A model generated the notes under the pieces. The model was not told where the DNA came from. It was given only the letters and a program-made list of their open reading frames with translations, and ran no database searches. From NCBI GenBank assembly GCA_963774945.1, contig CAVZHA010000005.1:372001-436000 (forward strand): a stretch of DNA of 64,000 bases, written 5' to 3'. Source of the stretch: Trebonia sp963774945 (GTDB taxonomy: Bacteria > Actinomycetota > Actinomycetes > Streptosporangiales > Streptosporangiaceae). Positions 28,039 through 38,379 of this stretch are shown piece after piece. The translations under genes were made by a program, and so were the position numbers. The first letter of the stretch is position 1. Every line of letters begins with the position of its first letter.

Positions 28039-29549
28039 ATGGCGCCAGCCGATCCTGTGGTCTCCACCAGCGCCGGCCGGGTCAGGGGGCGAATCGAGAA
28101 GGGCATCGCGGTCTTCCGCGGCATCCCGTTCGCCGAGCCCCCGATCGGCCCGCTCCGGTTCCAGGCCCCGGAACCGCCGGCGCCGTGGGACGGCGTCCGC
28201 GAGGCGACGGAGTTCGGCCCGGCCGCGCCGCAGGCGCAGATGATGGCCGAGGCCGGCCGGCCCGCGCCCGTCCGCCGACACCACCGGCGACTGGCTCACG
28301 GTCAACGTCTGGACCCCCGACCCCGGCGCCGACCAGGCTGCCGGTCGCTGGTCTGGATCTACGGCGGCGCCTACATGTTCGGCGCCAGCAGCGAGCCCGG
28401 CTACGACGGCACCCCGTTCGCGCGCGGCGGCGCGGTCTTCGTCTCGCTCAACTACCGCCTCGGCATGGAGGGCTTCGCCCAGCTCCCCGGCGCCCCCGCC
28501 AACCGCGGCCTGCTCGACGCGGTGGCCGCCCTGACCTGGGTCAAGGAGAACATCGAGGGCTTCGGCGGCGACCCCGCCAACGTCACCGTCTTCGGCGAGT
28601 CGGCCGGGGCCGGCGTCATCGCCGCCATGCTCGCCATGGACAAGGCCAAGGGCCTGTTCAAGCGCGCGATCGCGCAGAGCGTGCCCGGCTCGTTCTTCAC
28701 CAGGGAGCTGGCGACCGACATCGCGCAGGCGATCGCGCGAGCAGGCCGGCCTGCCCTATACCTACCAGGCGCTGGCCGCCGCCGACCCGATGGACCTGGT
28801 CAACGCGCAGATGGCCGTCACCGGCCGGATGAGGGAGTTCCCCCAGTGGGGCGGGGTCAGCCTCACCATCACCCCGTTCTCGCCGGTCATCGACGGCGAG
28901 GTGCTGCCCCGCTCGCCCTGGCGGGCGCTGCTGGCGGGCGCGGCCAGCGAGGTGGAGCTGCTCACCGGCCACAACCGGGACGAGTACCGGCTCTTCCTGG
29001 CGATGGAGGGCAAGCTCGGCACCGTCACCGAGGACGAGGCGGCGGCGACGCTGGCCACGTTCGCCCCCGCCCCCGACGGCGCCGCCGCCTACCGGAAGGC
29101 GTTCCCCGACGCCGACCCGAGCGGCATGTACGAGCTGATCTTCTCCGACTGGCTGTTCCGGATGCCGACCCTGCACCTGGCCCAGGCGCACGCGGCCTCC
29201 GGCGGCCGGACGTACCTCTACGAACTCGCGGCCGCAGGCGCCGGCGGCCCGTTCGGCGCCTGCCACGGGCTCGACGTGCCGCTCGTCTTCGGCGCGATGG
29301 GGACCGGGCCTGAGCGCGATGCTGACCGGCGCGAACCCGCCCGCCGAGTTCGTCGCGCTCGGCGACACGATGCGCCGCGAGTGGCTCGCGTTCGCGGCGG
29401 CCGGCGACCCCGGCTGGCCCGCCTACGGGACCGAGCACCGCACGACCCGGGTCTACGACCTGCAGCCCGACGTCGTCTCCTATCCAGAGGAGACGTCCAT
29501 GCACCTCTGGGAGCGCCACCAGTTCGACGCCCTCGGCCTCACGGCCTAG
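28039..29549 (+). CDS. Type-B carboxylesterase, frameshifted
   Basis: Alpha/beta-hydrolase of the carboxylesterase/para-nitrobenzyl esterase family. The N-terminus has GRVRGRIEKGIAVFRGIPFAEPPIGPLRF, oxyanion loop WIYGGAYMFG, nucleophile elbow FGESAGAG, acidic region TGHNRDEYRLF and catalytic His near GACHGLDVPLVFG. ATG 28039 is preceded by GGGAGG. Breaks near 28270-28345, 28745 and 29308 separate the pieces. The spliced protein of about 500 residues ends HQFDALGLTA. It hydrolyses small carboxylic esters; the natural substrate is unknown. No signal peptide, so probably cytosolic. Confidence 0.92.
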
Positions 29550-29570
29550 AAGCAAAAGATCACAACCGCT

Positions 29571-29602
29571 CATATCGAACGGTCCCGGGCGACTCTCCCA
29601 CC
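29571..29602. repeat. Short dispersed repeat around TCGAACGGTCC, copy 1
   Basis: CTCATATCGAACGGTCCCGG followed by GCGACTCT resembles GTCATCTCGAACGGTCCGTG plus GCGACTCT at 61817-61844. Both are preceded by an AAAAG-type stretch. This copy lies in the 65-base gap between the convergent esterase and helicase ends. Confidence 0.45.
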
Positions 29603-29614
29603 CAAACGACTCTG

Positions 29615-31648
29615 TCAGTCCCCAGCCAGCCGGGTCAGCGCGCCGCGCACCACGGCCGGGTCCGTCGTCTGCCAGAACGGCGGCAGCGTGGCCCGCAGGA
29701 ACTCGCCGTACCGCTTGGTGACCAGGCGCGGGTCGAGCACCGCGACCACTCCGCGGTCGTCGACCGAGCGGAGCAGCCGCCCGGCGCCCTGGGCGAGCAG
29801 CAGCGCCGCGTGCGAGGCGGACACCTCCATGAACCCGCTGCCGCCGCGCGCGTCCGCCGCCCGGGTCCTGGCCGAGGCGAGCGGGTCGTCCGGCCGGGGG
29901 AACGGGATCCGGTCGATGATCACCAGCCGCAGCGACGGCCCGGGCACGTCCACCCCCTGCCAGAGCGAGAGCGTGCCGAACAGGCAGGTCGGCTCGTCCT
30001 CGGCGAACTCCTTGACCAGCTGCATGGTCGAGTCGTCGCCCTGGCAGAGCAGCGGGTAGGGCAGCGACTCGCGCAGCGCGGCCGCCGCCGCCTTCGCCGC
30101 CCGCATCGAGGAGAACAGCCCCAGCGTCCGTCCCCCGGCCGCCTTGATCAGCTCCCACATCTCTTCCAGGTACTCGGGCGGCAGCCCGTCCCGCCCGGGG
30201 ATCGGCAGGTGCTTGGCCACGTAGAGGATGCCGCTGCGCCCGTGCAGCGAACGGCGACCCGACGTCCATCCCCTCCCACTCCGAGCCCATCGCCGAGGCG
30301 TCCAGGCCCCACTGCCGCGCCAGCGGCGCGAACGACCCGCCCAGGGTCAGCGTGGCCGAGGTCAGCACCACGGTCCGGTCGCTGAACAGGTTCTCCGCCA
30401 GCACCTCGCCGACCTCGAGGGGCGCGACGTGCAGGGACGCGGGCCGGGACGGCTCCGCCGCCCAGTCCTCCGGCCGCTCGAGCCAGACGACCTCCTCGCG
30501 CTCCTCGATCGGCTGCTCGAACGCGCTCAGCATCCGCTCGGCCACCTCGCCGATCTCCTCCAGGTTGACCAGCGCGGTCTGCGCGGCGGTGACCTCGGCC
30601 GGGTCGGCGTCCTCGTCCTTGGACACGGCGATCTTGCGGACCTGGGCGGCGCAGTTGACGGCGGCCTCCCGCAGCGCGGTCAGGGTCGCGCCGAGCCCCT
30701 GGTCGAGGTGGTCCATCCGGCCGGCCGGCATGCTGACGAGCAGCGGCCCGAGGGCGTTGCCCGCCTCGGACAGCCGGGCGATCTCGCCGTCGTCGGCCAG
30801 CTTGCCGGTCCGGCGGACCGCGAACTCGATCGCCTGCACCGACAGCTCGCCGCTGGCGACCGAGGTGACCCGGTCGACCAGCTCGTGCGCCTCGTCGACG
30901 ATGACGACCCGGTGCTCGGGCAGGATGCCGCCCTCGCCGAGGGTGTCGATGGCGAGCAGCGCGTGGTTGGTGACGACGACGTCGACCTCGGCCGCCGTCC
31001 GCCGGGCGCGCTCGGAGAAGCACTGCACGCCGAACGGGCACCGGTTCACCCCGAGGCACTCCCGCGCGGTCACCGCGACCTGGCGCCACGCCTGGTCGGG
31101 GACGCCGGGGACCAGCTCGTCGCGGTCGCCCGCGGTGGTCGACGCGGCCCACTGGTGCAGCCGCTTCACGTGCGCGCCGAGCGGGCTGGTGGGCCCGTCG
31201 AACAGCGAGTCCTGCTCGTCCTCGGGGCCGTTGCGCAGCTTGTTCAGGCAGAGGTAGTTGTTCCTGCCCTTGAGGATCGCGAACTCCGGCCTGCGGCCGA
31301 GCGGCCCGCGCAGCGCCTCGGCCAGCCGGGGCAGGTCGCGGTCGACGAGCTGGCGCTGCAGCGCGATGGTGGCGGTGGAGACCACGACCGGGCCGTGCTT
31401 CTTGGCCGTGGCGAGCCGGAGCGCGGGCACCAGGTAGGCGAGCGACTTGCCGGTCCCGGTGCCGGCCTGGACCGCCAGGTGCGCGCCGTCGCTCATCGCG
31501 TCCCAGACGGCCTTCGCCATCCGGCTCTGCCCGTCCCGCTCGGTGCCGCCGATCGCGGACACGGCGGTGGTCAGCAGCGATAGAACGCCGGCGGCGCCGG
31601 TCTCGGAAGCGGGGTCGGCGGTGCAGGTTTGGATGATCCGGGGGACAC
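29615..31648 (-). CDS. DinG/XPD-like ATP-dependent DNA helicase, frameshifted
   Basis: Superfamily-2 helicase. Motif I is AVQAGTGTGKSLAYLVPAL and motif II is VIVDEAHELVDR. Four cysteines of an iron-sulphur cluster lie in LKGRNNYLCLNKL and RECLGVNRCPFGVQC. C-terminal motifs are GLFSSMRAAKAAAAAL, LWQGVDVPGPSLRLVIIDRIPFPRPDDP and a QGAGRLLRS motif VI. A frame change near 30245 joins GMDVGSPF to the next part (LYVAKHLPIPG). The start is uncertain: GTG 31648 needs an indel before LSLLTTAVSAIGGTERDGQ. About 670 residues. 5'-3' DNA helicase linked to repair. Divergent from the carbonic-anhydrase-like gene. Confidence 0.93.
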
Positions 31649-31670
31649 GAGCCGACGCTACCCTATACAG

Positions 31671-32189
31671 ATGCCGATTTACGCCCTGGACGACGACGAG
31701 CCGCAGATCGACGAGCTCGCCTACGTCGCGCCCGACGCCGTTGTCATCGGGCGGGTCACGATAGGCCCGCAGGCCTCGGTCTGGCCCTGCGCCGTGCTCC
31801 GGGGCGACCACGGGACGATCACCGTCGGCGCCCGGACCTCGGTCCAGGACGGCACGGTCGTGCACACCACCGCGCGCTGGCCGACGGTGATCGGCGACGA
31901 CTGCGTGGTCGGGCACAACGCGCACCTGGAGGGGTGCGTGATCGAGTCGGGGTGCCTGATCGGCTCCGGCTCGGTGACCCTGAACCGGGCGATGGTGGGC
32001 GCGGGGTCGATCGTCGCCGCCGGGACCGTGGTGCCGGAGGGGTTCGTCGTGCCGGCCGGGTCGCTGGTGGCCGGCGTGCCGGCCGCGATCAAGCGATCCG
32101 ACGTGGACCCGACCTGGATCGAGTTCGCGGTCAAGAGCTACATCGAGACCGCGCGCCATCACCGGAACGGGCTGCGCCGGCTCAGCTAG
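31671..32189 (+). CDS. Gamma-class carbonic anhydrase-like hexapeptide protein
   Basis: 172 residues and intact. A left-handed beta-helix of hexapeptide repeats (IGPQASVWPCAVLRGDHGTITVG...) carries the metal histidines in TVVHTT and VVGHNAHLEGC, followed by a C-terminal helix (DPTWIEFAVKSYIETARHHRNGL). These proteins bind Zn or Fe, and some hydrate CO2. ATG 31671 has no Shine-Dalgarno, and TACCCTATACAG directly precedes it, suggesting a leaderless transcript. The divergent helicase start is only about 22 bases away, so the two promoters overlap. Confidence 0.93.
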   Translation: MPIYALDDDEPQIDELAYVAPDAVVIGRVTIGPQASVWPCAVLRGDHGTITVGARTSVQDGTVVHTTARWPTVIGDDCVVGHNAHLEGCVIESGCLIGSGSVTLNRAMVGAGSIVAAGTVVPEGFVVPAGSLVAGVPAAIKRSDVDPTWIEFAVKSYIETARHHRNGLRRLS

Positions 32190-32302
32190 TCCAGGACAGA
32201 TACCGCGATCCGGCACGCATCGCAGGAAACCGATCCCGGGCGCTGGATCGTTATCGTTGTGAGCTGCATAAGGGCAGCAACAGGGGTATCAGGTAAGGTG
32301 CC

Positions 32303-33431
32303 GTGGATATTGACGTCAGCCTTGACTACGGGCTCACCCTGCTCGCCGCGCTTCTCATCGGCACCGGTTTCGTGCTGCAGCAGAACGCGGCTCAGCGTTG
32401 AGCCCGATTCGCGGTTCCTGTCGCTACGGCTGATCCTCGACCTGTTCCACAAGCCCCGCTGGCTGCTCGGCATCGGCTGCATGGTCGCCGGGCAGGTGCT
32501 CGCGGCGTGGTCGATCGGGAACCTGCCGCTTGCCTTCGTCGAGCCGCTGCTCACCACCAACCTGGTCTTCGCGCTGCTGGTGGCGGTGCCGATCGCCAAG
32601 GCGTCGCTCAGGTTCTGGGAGATCACCGGCGCGGTGGTGCTCTGCTCCGGGGTCGCGCTGCTGTCGGTGTCGCGGTCGGCCAAGCCGATCGGCCTGTCGT
32701 TCGGCTCGTTCTCGCACTGGCCTGCCGCCGCCGTGATCGCGTTCATCGCGTTCGTCTGCGTCCAGGCCGGGCGACGCGACCCGGGCCGGGCGCGGGCGAT
32801 GCTGACCGGCGCCGCGGCCGGGCTCATCTTCGGCATCCAGGACGCGCTGACCAGGCAGACGCTGCAGGCGCTGCATCACTTCGGGCTTCGGCGGCCTGCT
32901 GCTCGCACTGGGCGCCGTACGCGCTCGTCGGCGCGGGCGCGCTCGGCATCTGGCTGATGCAGAGCGCGTTCAGCGCCGGCCCGCTGAACGTCTCGCTGCC
33001 GGCCATCTCGGCCGGCGAGCCGGTGGTCGGGATTCTGCTCGGCGTGGTCGTGTTCGGCGACCGGGTCCAGGACACCCCGGGGGAGCTGGCGATCTACGCC
33101 GGGGGACTGGCCGCGCTGGTGGCGGGCGTGATCATGGTCGGCCGGGCCCCGGCCCTGTCCCAGCTCCGCGCGTGGACCGAGGAGAGCATCGCGTCGCTCC
33201 CGCCGCTGCCACTGCCGCACGTCCCGACGCTCCCGCTCAACCTGCCCGGGACTGCACTCCGCCCGGTCAGACGACGACGGCGACCCGCCCGACGCCCCGG
33301 CCACCGACGACGCGACCCAGCGCGAGATCCCGCCCTCGGGGCCCGCCGACCCCATCACCCCCAGGCGCAGACGCTTCCGCCGACCCTCCCGCCCGGTCTC
33401 CGACCTCCGAGGATTAGCCCCCTCTCGATAA
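32303..33431 (+). CDS. DMT-type membrane transporter with Pro/Arg-rich C-terminal tail, frameshifted
   Basis: GTG 32303 (VDIDVSLDYGLTLLAALLIGTGFVLQQNAAQ) has AAGG upstream. About nine TM helices follow: RWLLGIGCMVAGQVLAAWSIGNLPLAFVEPLLTTNLVFALL, then TGAAAGLIFGIQDALTR and LNVSLPAISAGEPVVGILLGVVVFGDR. This matches an actinobacterial DMT (EamA-like/DUF6-type) family. Extra bases near 32398, 32885 and 32911 break the frame. The most protein-like tail reads DDDGDPPDAPATDDATQREIPPSGP and ends SR at 33431. Substrate unknown. A GC-rich minisatellite begins at the next base. Confidence 0.82.
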
Positions 33432-33616
33432 CCCCCCGCTCCGTACATCCCACCCGCCCCGTACAACCCACCCGCCCCGGACAGCCCCCCGCTCCGGGCA
33501 TCCCGCCCGCCCCGGACAGCCCCCCGCTCCGGGCATCCCGCCCGCCCCGGACAGCCCCCCGCTCCGGGCATCCCCCCCGCCCCGGACAGCCCCCCGCCCC
33601 GGACAACCCACCCGCC
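33432..33616. repeat. GC-rich minisatellite, 36-bp unit of two diverged 18-mers
   Basis: About ten 18-base half units (CGCCCGCCCCGGACAGCC alternating with CCCCGCTCCGGGCATCCC) follow the transporter stop directly, with three nearly identical 36-bp copies in the middle. Purine-poor on the plus strand. It may hamper convergent transcription or be a slippage-prone relic. No gene is supported. Confidence 0.85.
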
Positions 33617-33714
33617 ACGCCCCAGAACCCTGTTCAGTTCAGCCATCGCGTCGACCTCGACCGGCCCGTCACGCGTTAGCCCGAAAACCTCCCGCCAGGA
33701 TGTTCGCCCAGCGC

Positions 33715-33785
33715 AAAGATCTTGGAAGCTTGTATCGTCGCGGAAGTTTTGCACGCGTATAGCGGTCTTTTCCTCCAAGATCTTT
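33715..33785. repeat. 71-bp palindromic element, copy A
   Basis: Perfect 12-bp terminal inverted repeat AAAGATCTTGGA (33715-33726) and its complement (33774-33785). The interior shares CTTGTATCG, CGGAAG, GCACGC and GGTC at the same spacing as copy B (62643-62713), which is also exactly 71 bp. It lies in a convergent intergenic region (DMT gene and CtaG operon 3' ends). Confidence 0.85.
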
Positions 33786-34179
33786 ATCGGTGTTGCCTCA
33801 TTCGCCTAATCTGCCCCACCCGTGTCACCCGTGACGCAGAGAGGGAACGTCCAAACGCGCAGACACCCCTGATCGCCGGCGGCCCGGAAGAGGGAGTTGA
33901 TGCGTGAGCATTTCGCCGCGACTGGTGGGTGCTGGCGCCCGGGCCTCCGGACGTCACCGTGTGCCGTTCGGGTTGGCGCAGCAGCCCCCGGCTCGTGAGC
34001 GCGGGGAGTTCGGGTCGCGGGGTGCCCCCAACTGCCCACGATGAGGCCTAATGTCCGAGACGCTGTGGCTAGCGTGTACGGAGCGCCTGGTGGGGCCGGG
34101 TCAGGGCTCTGGCAGGCCGAGTTGGCGGTCGACCGGACGGGCGGCGGACCAGGCTCGGTCAGCCGTGATGATGAAGCGG
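33786..34179. other. 390-bp gap without a supported gene
   Basis: Open frames here look like GC-rich shadow translations without family motifs. The gap separates the 71-bp element from the stop of the CtaG gene. The CtaG C-terminus could extend a little into it if a further indel is present. Confidence 0.3.
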
Positions 34180-35109
34180 CTAGTGCGGCAGCCTGGACTT
34201 GGGACGGGCTGATGAGGCCCAGCCACGGGGGGCGGCTTCCCGGCTGCCGTGGCCGATGAACCGCTCGAGGGCGGTGCCGACGCCGCCCTCGTCCGCGATC
34301 AGCTTCCTGATCGTGATGATCATCGTCGGCATCGCCCAGAAGTCGCCGCACACCCACAGGATGGCCGCGCCGATCTGCTGGTCGGCGAAGGGCGGCAGGG
34401 TCACGCCCGGTACGTGGTCGTAGACGCTGTAGACCGAGTGGGTCGCGAAGATCGACAGCGTCATCGCGATGAAGATCATCACGACGTTGGTCGCGAGCAG
34501 CGCGGCCGCCCGGCCGAGCACCGGCATCCGCGACTGGAACGGCGGCGACGGGATGAACTGGAGCCAGAACAGCACCCCGGCCAGGAAGAACGACGAGTGC
34601 ATCAGCCAGATGTGCACCAACTGGTTGTTCTCGGCCAGGTCGAACAGGACCGGGAGGTGCCAGCAGCACCATGACCGCGTTGAAGATCACCACCGCGACG
34701 ACCGGCCCGGTCAGGAAGCGGAAGACGGCCCGGATCGGCCGAGACCAGCCGCCCGCAAGCACCGATCGCGTCACCGCCTGCCCGGATCGGCCGGGCAGCG
34801 CCGTCCAGCAGCGGCTGCCCGGGCGCGCCCGCCACCACCAGCGACGGCGCGGCGAACATCAGCAGCAGGTGCTGCACCATGTGAACGATGAAGTAGGAGC
34901 TCGCCCAGTAGTCGATCGGCGAATCGACCGCGATCAGCAGCACCCCGAGGCCGCTGTAGAACCAGAGCGACCGGATCCGCCGTTCTCGCGTCCGCTCCGG
35001 CCTGGACCGCCTGGCCAGCCGCCAGAGCCCGATCTCGTGCCAGATCACGACGATGGCCACGATGATCACGAACGGGTCGAACGACCAGTTGTCCAGGATG
35101 TAGCTGCAT
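34180..35109 (-). CDS. CtaG-type (caa3) cytochrome c oxidase assembly protein, frameshifted
   Basis: A multi-TM protein of the caa3_CtaG family. It has DNWSFDPFVIIVAIVVIWHEIGLWRL, WFYSGLGVLLIAVDSPIDYWASSYFIVHMVQHLLLMFAAPSLVVAGAP, then HIWLMHSSFFLAGVLFWLQFIPSPP and IFATHSVYSVYDHVP with DQQIGAAILWVCGDF. Conserved His residues in HMVQHLLL and LMHSSFF fit copper handling. Frame changes near 35090, 34820 and 34655. Last of four minus-strand genes with SCO1, so it is probably part of copper delivery to cytochrome oxidase. Start near ATG 35109. Confidence 0.85.
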
Positions 35110-35132
35110 GCGGGGGCCTAACCGGACGGGGG

Positions 35133-36390
35133 CTAGCTGGACGAGCCGAGCTGAATCGGCACGCTGATGGTCTGCGCCTTCGCCCAGACGGTGGACTCCG
35201 TGGTCGAGCTGCCACACGGTCAGCGTGGACCCGGAGACGGCCAGCGCGTCGAGGGAGGTGCCGGGCCCGGAGGCGAGCACCGTCGTGTGGGCGGGCGTCG
35301 GCGGCAGCAGCAGCCACTGCTGCCCGGGCCCGCCGATGGTGGCCGCCTGCCCGCCCGGCAGCAGCACCCACGTCCCGCCCGAGCGACGTCGCCGTCGCCC
35401 CGGCCAGGCCGCCCGACGCGGTGACCGCGCTGGTGACCGGCAGCGGCGCGGACGCCGTCCAGGGCGGCGGATGGTTCCGGCGATGACGCTCGGCGTCGGC
35501 GTCGGCGTGCCGAGGAGGACAGCGGCGCGTAGGCATACCAGCGAAGCGCGTTGCCCGCCCACAGCGCGGTCAGCCCCGCCTTGGCCCGCACCAGCGCGGT
35601 GCCCACGCCGAGCCGCACCAGCTGGCCGGAGACCGGCAGGCTGAGCCGCTGCCACCCGTCGCCGGCCGAGTAGGCGAAGAGGCTGGCGGCGCCGGTCGCC
35701 CCGCAGTCGCCCGCCGCGAGCAGCTTCGGCTGGGCATCGGCCCGAACGAGACCGAGGTGACTCGCACCGTCCCGCACTTCTGGCCGGCCGCGGAGGCCGC
35801 GATCGCGCCCGGCTTCGCCAGCGTCCGCCAGGTACTGCCGGCGTCGGAGCTGGCCTCGATGGTGCCGTCGTCGAGCAGAGCGGCCAGCTGGCTGCCGGAG
35901 ACGGCGAGCGCGCCGGGGGAGGCGGCCACGCCGGCACTGATCGGCCCGCCGGTCGACCAGCTGGCGCCGGCGTCAGCCGTCGACGCGACCGGCGTGAACT
36001 TGAGATCCTGACTGGGCCGCACCGCCACCGTGAGCCCGCTCGCGGTATCGGTCGCCGCGACCAGTCCGCCGTTGTCGGCGACGCCCGGCGGCGTGACCAG
36101 CCGCCAGGTCGCGGACTTGGCCGGCCGGACGAACACCTCCCAGAACGTCGGGTTGGACGACATCGGCACGATCGCCCAGCTGTCCTTGGCGGTGCTGAGC
36201 GAGGTGGCCAGCGAGACGGCCGGGGCGCTGGCGGCGGCCGAGCCGGCCGGTGAGGACGCCGACGACGAGGATGAGCCGCACGCCGCCAGCGCGGCGGTCG
36301 ATGCGATGGCCGCGACCGCGGCGGCGAGCGCGCTGCGGCGGACCCGCCGCGCCGCCGGCCGCGGTCGCGGCGCCCGGTGGTGGTCGTCAC
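35133..36390 (-). CDS. Secreted lipoprotein with sialidase/BNR-like beta-propeller repeats, frameshifted
   Basis: GTG 36390 overlaps the SCO1 stop (GTGA), so translation is coupled. After a frame shift the signal peptide reads ALAAAVAAIASTAALAACGSSSSS, with lipobox LAAC. The mature region has repeated blade-like segments: STADAGASW, ASSDAGSTWRTLAKPGAIA, LLAAGDCGATGAASLFAYSAGDGWQRLSLP, TSLDALAVSGSTLTVWQ. These S.D.G.tW patterns are BNR/sialidase-type propeller repeats. It ends VPIQLGSSS at 35133. At least five frame changes. Role unknown; its place between SCO1 and CtaG suggests it is made with the respiratory-chain assembly factors. Confidence 0.75.
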
Positions 36391-37135
36391 TGGTTCTGTC
36401 CCATCGACTGGAGCACGGAGTCGGCCAGCAGCGACGAGAACGAGGACTGGGTGGCGTCCGTGCCGGGTCCAGGATCGTCGCTGATCTCCTGCTGTAGCTC
36501 GCCCTTGGCGCTGATCACGAAGGCGATGTCGTTGTGCGCGGCCATCGCGCCGCCCGGCAGGTCCTCGACCTCGATCCCGAAGTGGTGCCAGACCGAGGCG
36601 AGCTGGCTGACCGACCCGGTGAGGTACAGCCAGTTCGGCACCGTGTTGAGCCCATCCTGCAGGTCGAACGCCCGGGTGTAGGCCAGCGAGGTGTACGTCG
36701 GGTTGGCCACCACCGCGACCAGCTCGGTGTCGCTCGCCTTGGACCCGAGCAGCGTGTCGGCCACCCGCATCTCGGCCGCGATGACCGGGCAGTCGGTGGT
36801 GCAGACCGGGTCGAGGAACGCGAGCAGGACGACCTTGCCGCGCAGGCTGGCGAGCGAGACCTGCCGCCCGTCCTGGCTGGTGAGCGTGAAGTTCGGGGCC
36901 GGGGTGTCGAGCTGGCCGTTGGTCCCGGCGATCGCCTCGGCGGTGATCGGGTCCGCGGTCTTGTTCACCGTGGCGAACGCCATCGGCGCCGCCCCCACGA
37001 TGATCACGCCAAGCGCCGCGATCCCGGCGATCACCCGCAGCGGCGCCCCCGCGAAGGCAAGCACCGGCCCGGCGAGCCACCGGGGAAGCCTCGGACTCCG
37101 GGCTGGCGCCGATGCGGCCGCCGCCTCGGGCTCAT
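36387..37135 (-). CDS. SCO1/SenC-family copper chaperone
   Basis: Membrane-anchored thioredoxin fold. One N-terminal TM (VIAGIAALGVIIVGAAPMAFA) is followed by APNFTLTSQDGRQVSLASLRGKVVLLAFLDPVCTTDCPVIAAEM with the copper-binding CxxxC, and the His in MAAHNDIAFVI. It delivers copper to cytochrome c oxidase or keeps its cysteines reduced. The predicted start ATG 37135 overlaps the previous stop (ATGA), but a frame change is needed within the first 25 codons; a GTG start near 37064 is the fallback. The downstream lipoprotein overlaps it by four bases. Confidence 0.88.
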
Positions 37136-38249
37136 CGGCCGCGGCGACCGCCGCCGCTGTCCGCGGTCGGCTGCGGGGTCAGCCCGAGGTAGCCGACGGT
37201 GAACAGCAAGATCAGCGGGATCATGTTGTTCGGGTCGGTGCCGAGACCGCCGAGGAAGCCGAGATCCTCCACCAGCACCCAGTCGGCCAGGCAGAACACG
37301 GCCGCGCCGATGACGGCGATCCGGGCCAGCCGCGCGTCCGAGCGCGCCGCGCTCACGCAGAACGCCGCCCCCGTCGCCGCCAGCGCGATCACCGCGACCA
37401 GGTTCACCGCGAACCCGTGCGACTCGGTGAAGTTGCCGAAGCCGGAGACGATCACCTCGAGCACGTGCGGCTGCGGGGTCGCCGCCATCGACTGGACCAT
37501 CGCCGTCAGCGAGCCCGGCTGGCCGTCCAGCCTGCCCTGCCAGAAGCCGCGCCCGGGCCAGGCCTGGAGCAGCGCCATGCCGAGGAAGAAGACCCCGCTG
37601 CCGCCGAGGATGAGCCGGCCGATCGTCGGCCGTTCCCAGCTGCGCTGCGGCAGCACCAGGAGCGCGCCGGCCACGACGTAGAGGAGCACGGCTCCCGGCG
37701 CGCCGAACAGCACGGTGAGGCCGGGGGCGAAGATCGCGCCGAACGCCTCGCCGAACGACCAGACGATCAGCCCCCAGGCCACGCTGGACAAGCGCGGCGA
37801 GCCGGAGCGACCAGCCGCGCACCGCGAAGATCAGCCAGAGCCCGATGCCGACCTGGATCCAGACCGACGACGCGGCGGCCGCGATGGGGTGGTAGTTCCA
37901 GACGTTCGCGCCCCAGTTCACCAGGTCTCACCACCCAGGACGGCGAGCCGTCCGCGGCCGGCTGCAGGACCTGGGCGGGCAGGCCGCCCGCCATCTGCGG
38001 CTGCGCCTGCAGCAGCCCGTCGAACAGCCACAGGGCGCCGAAGCCGATCCGCAGCACCTGCCGCGCGCGGGGCTCGCGCCAGGCGACGTCCGCGCGCTGG
38101 TCGCCGATCGCCGTTCTCATGACGGCCCACGTCGCGAGCACGAAGACGAAGATCAGCGCGACGATCAGCGCCTGCTGCAGCAGCGCCGAGCGGAACGCGG
38201 AGACGAGGATCGAGCTGGCAGGGCCCGGGCCCGAGTTCATGCCAGGCAT
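37132..38249 (-). CDS. Polytopic membrane protein of the SCO1/CtaG operon, frameshifted
   Basis: ATG 38249 begins MPGMNSGPGPASSILVSAFRSALLQQALIVALIFVFVLATWAVM. About eight to nine TM helices follow, including LRIGFGALWLFDGLLQAQPQMAGGLPAQVLQPAADGSPSWV, WIQVGIGLWLIFAVRG, and NNMIPLILLFTVGYLGL near the end. The LRIGFGALWLFDGLLQ motif recalls DoxX-like quinone/thiol membrane proteins, but I cannot assign it firmly. Frame changes near 37925 and 37785. First gene of the four-gene run; its stop overlaps the SCO1 start. It is probably needed for oxidase or copper assembly, by context only. Confidence 0.72.
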
Positions 38250-38379
38250 GCGGCCACCTTAATGGGGGAACCGCCCGCGCCCGGGCCGCGCGGGCGAACA
38301 TGAACATAATGTAATTCTGCTCAAGCGCCCCGGCAGTCTGCGGCTGCGGGAGCGGCACTACGGCACTACGGCGGGGCGG

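Noticed and set aside
33432..33616. A Gly-rich (GAGGMP-type) protein on the minus strand
   Set aside because: The frame exists only because the repeat unit is a multiple of three; there is no start context, signal peptide or flanking conserved sequence.
33806..34180. Minus-strand extension of CtaG into a Pro/Ala/Arg-rich protein
   Set aside because: The composition is that of a shadow frame in GC-rich DNA and no family motif is present.
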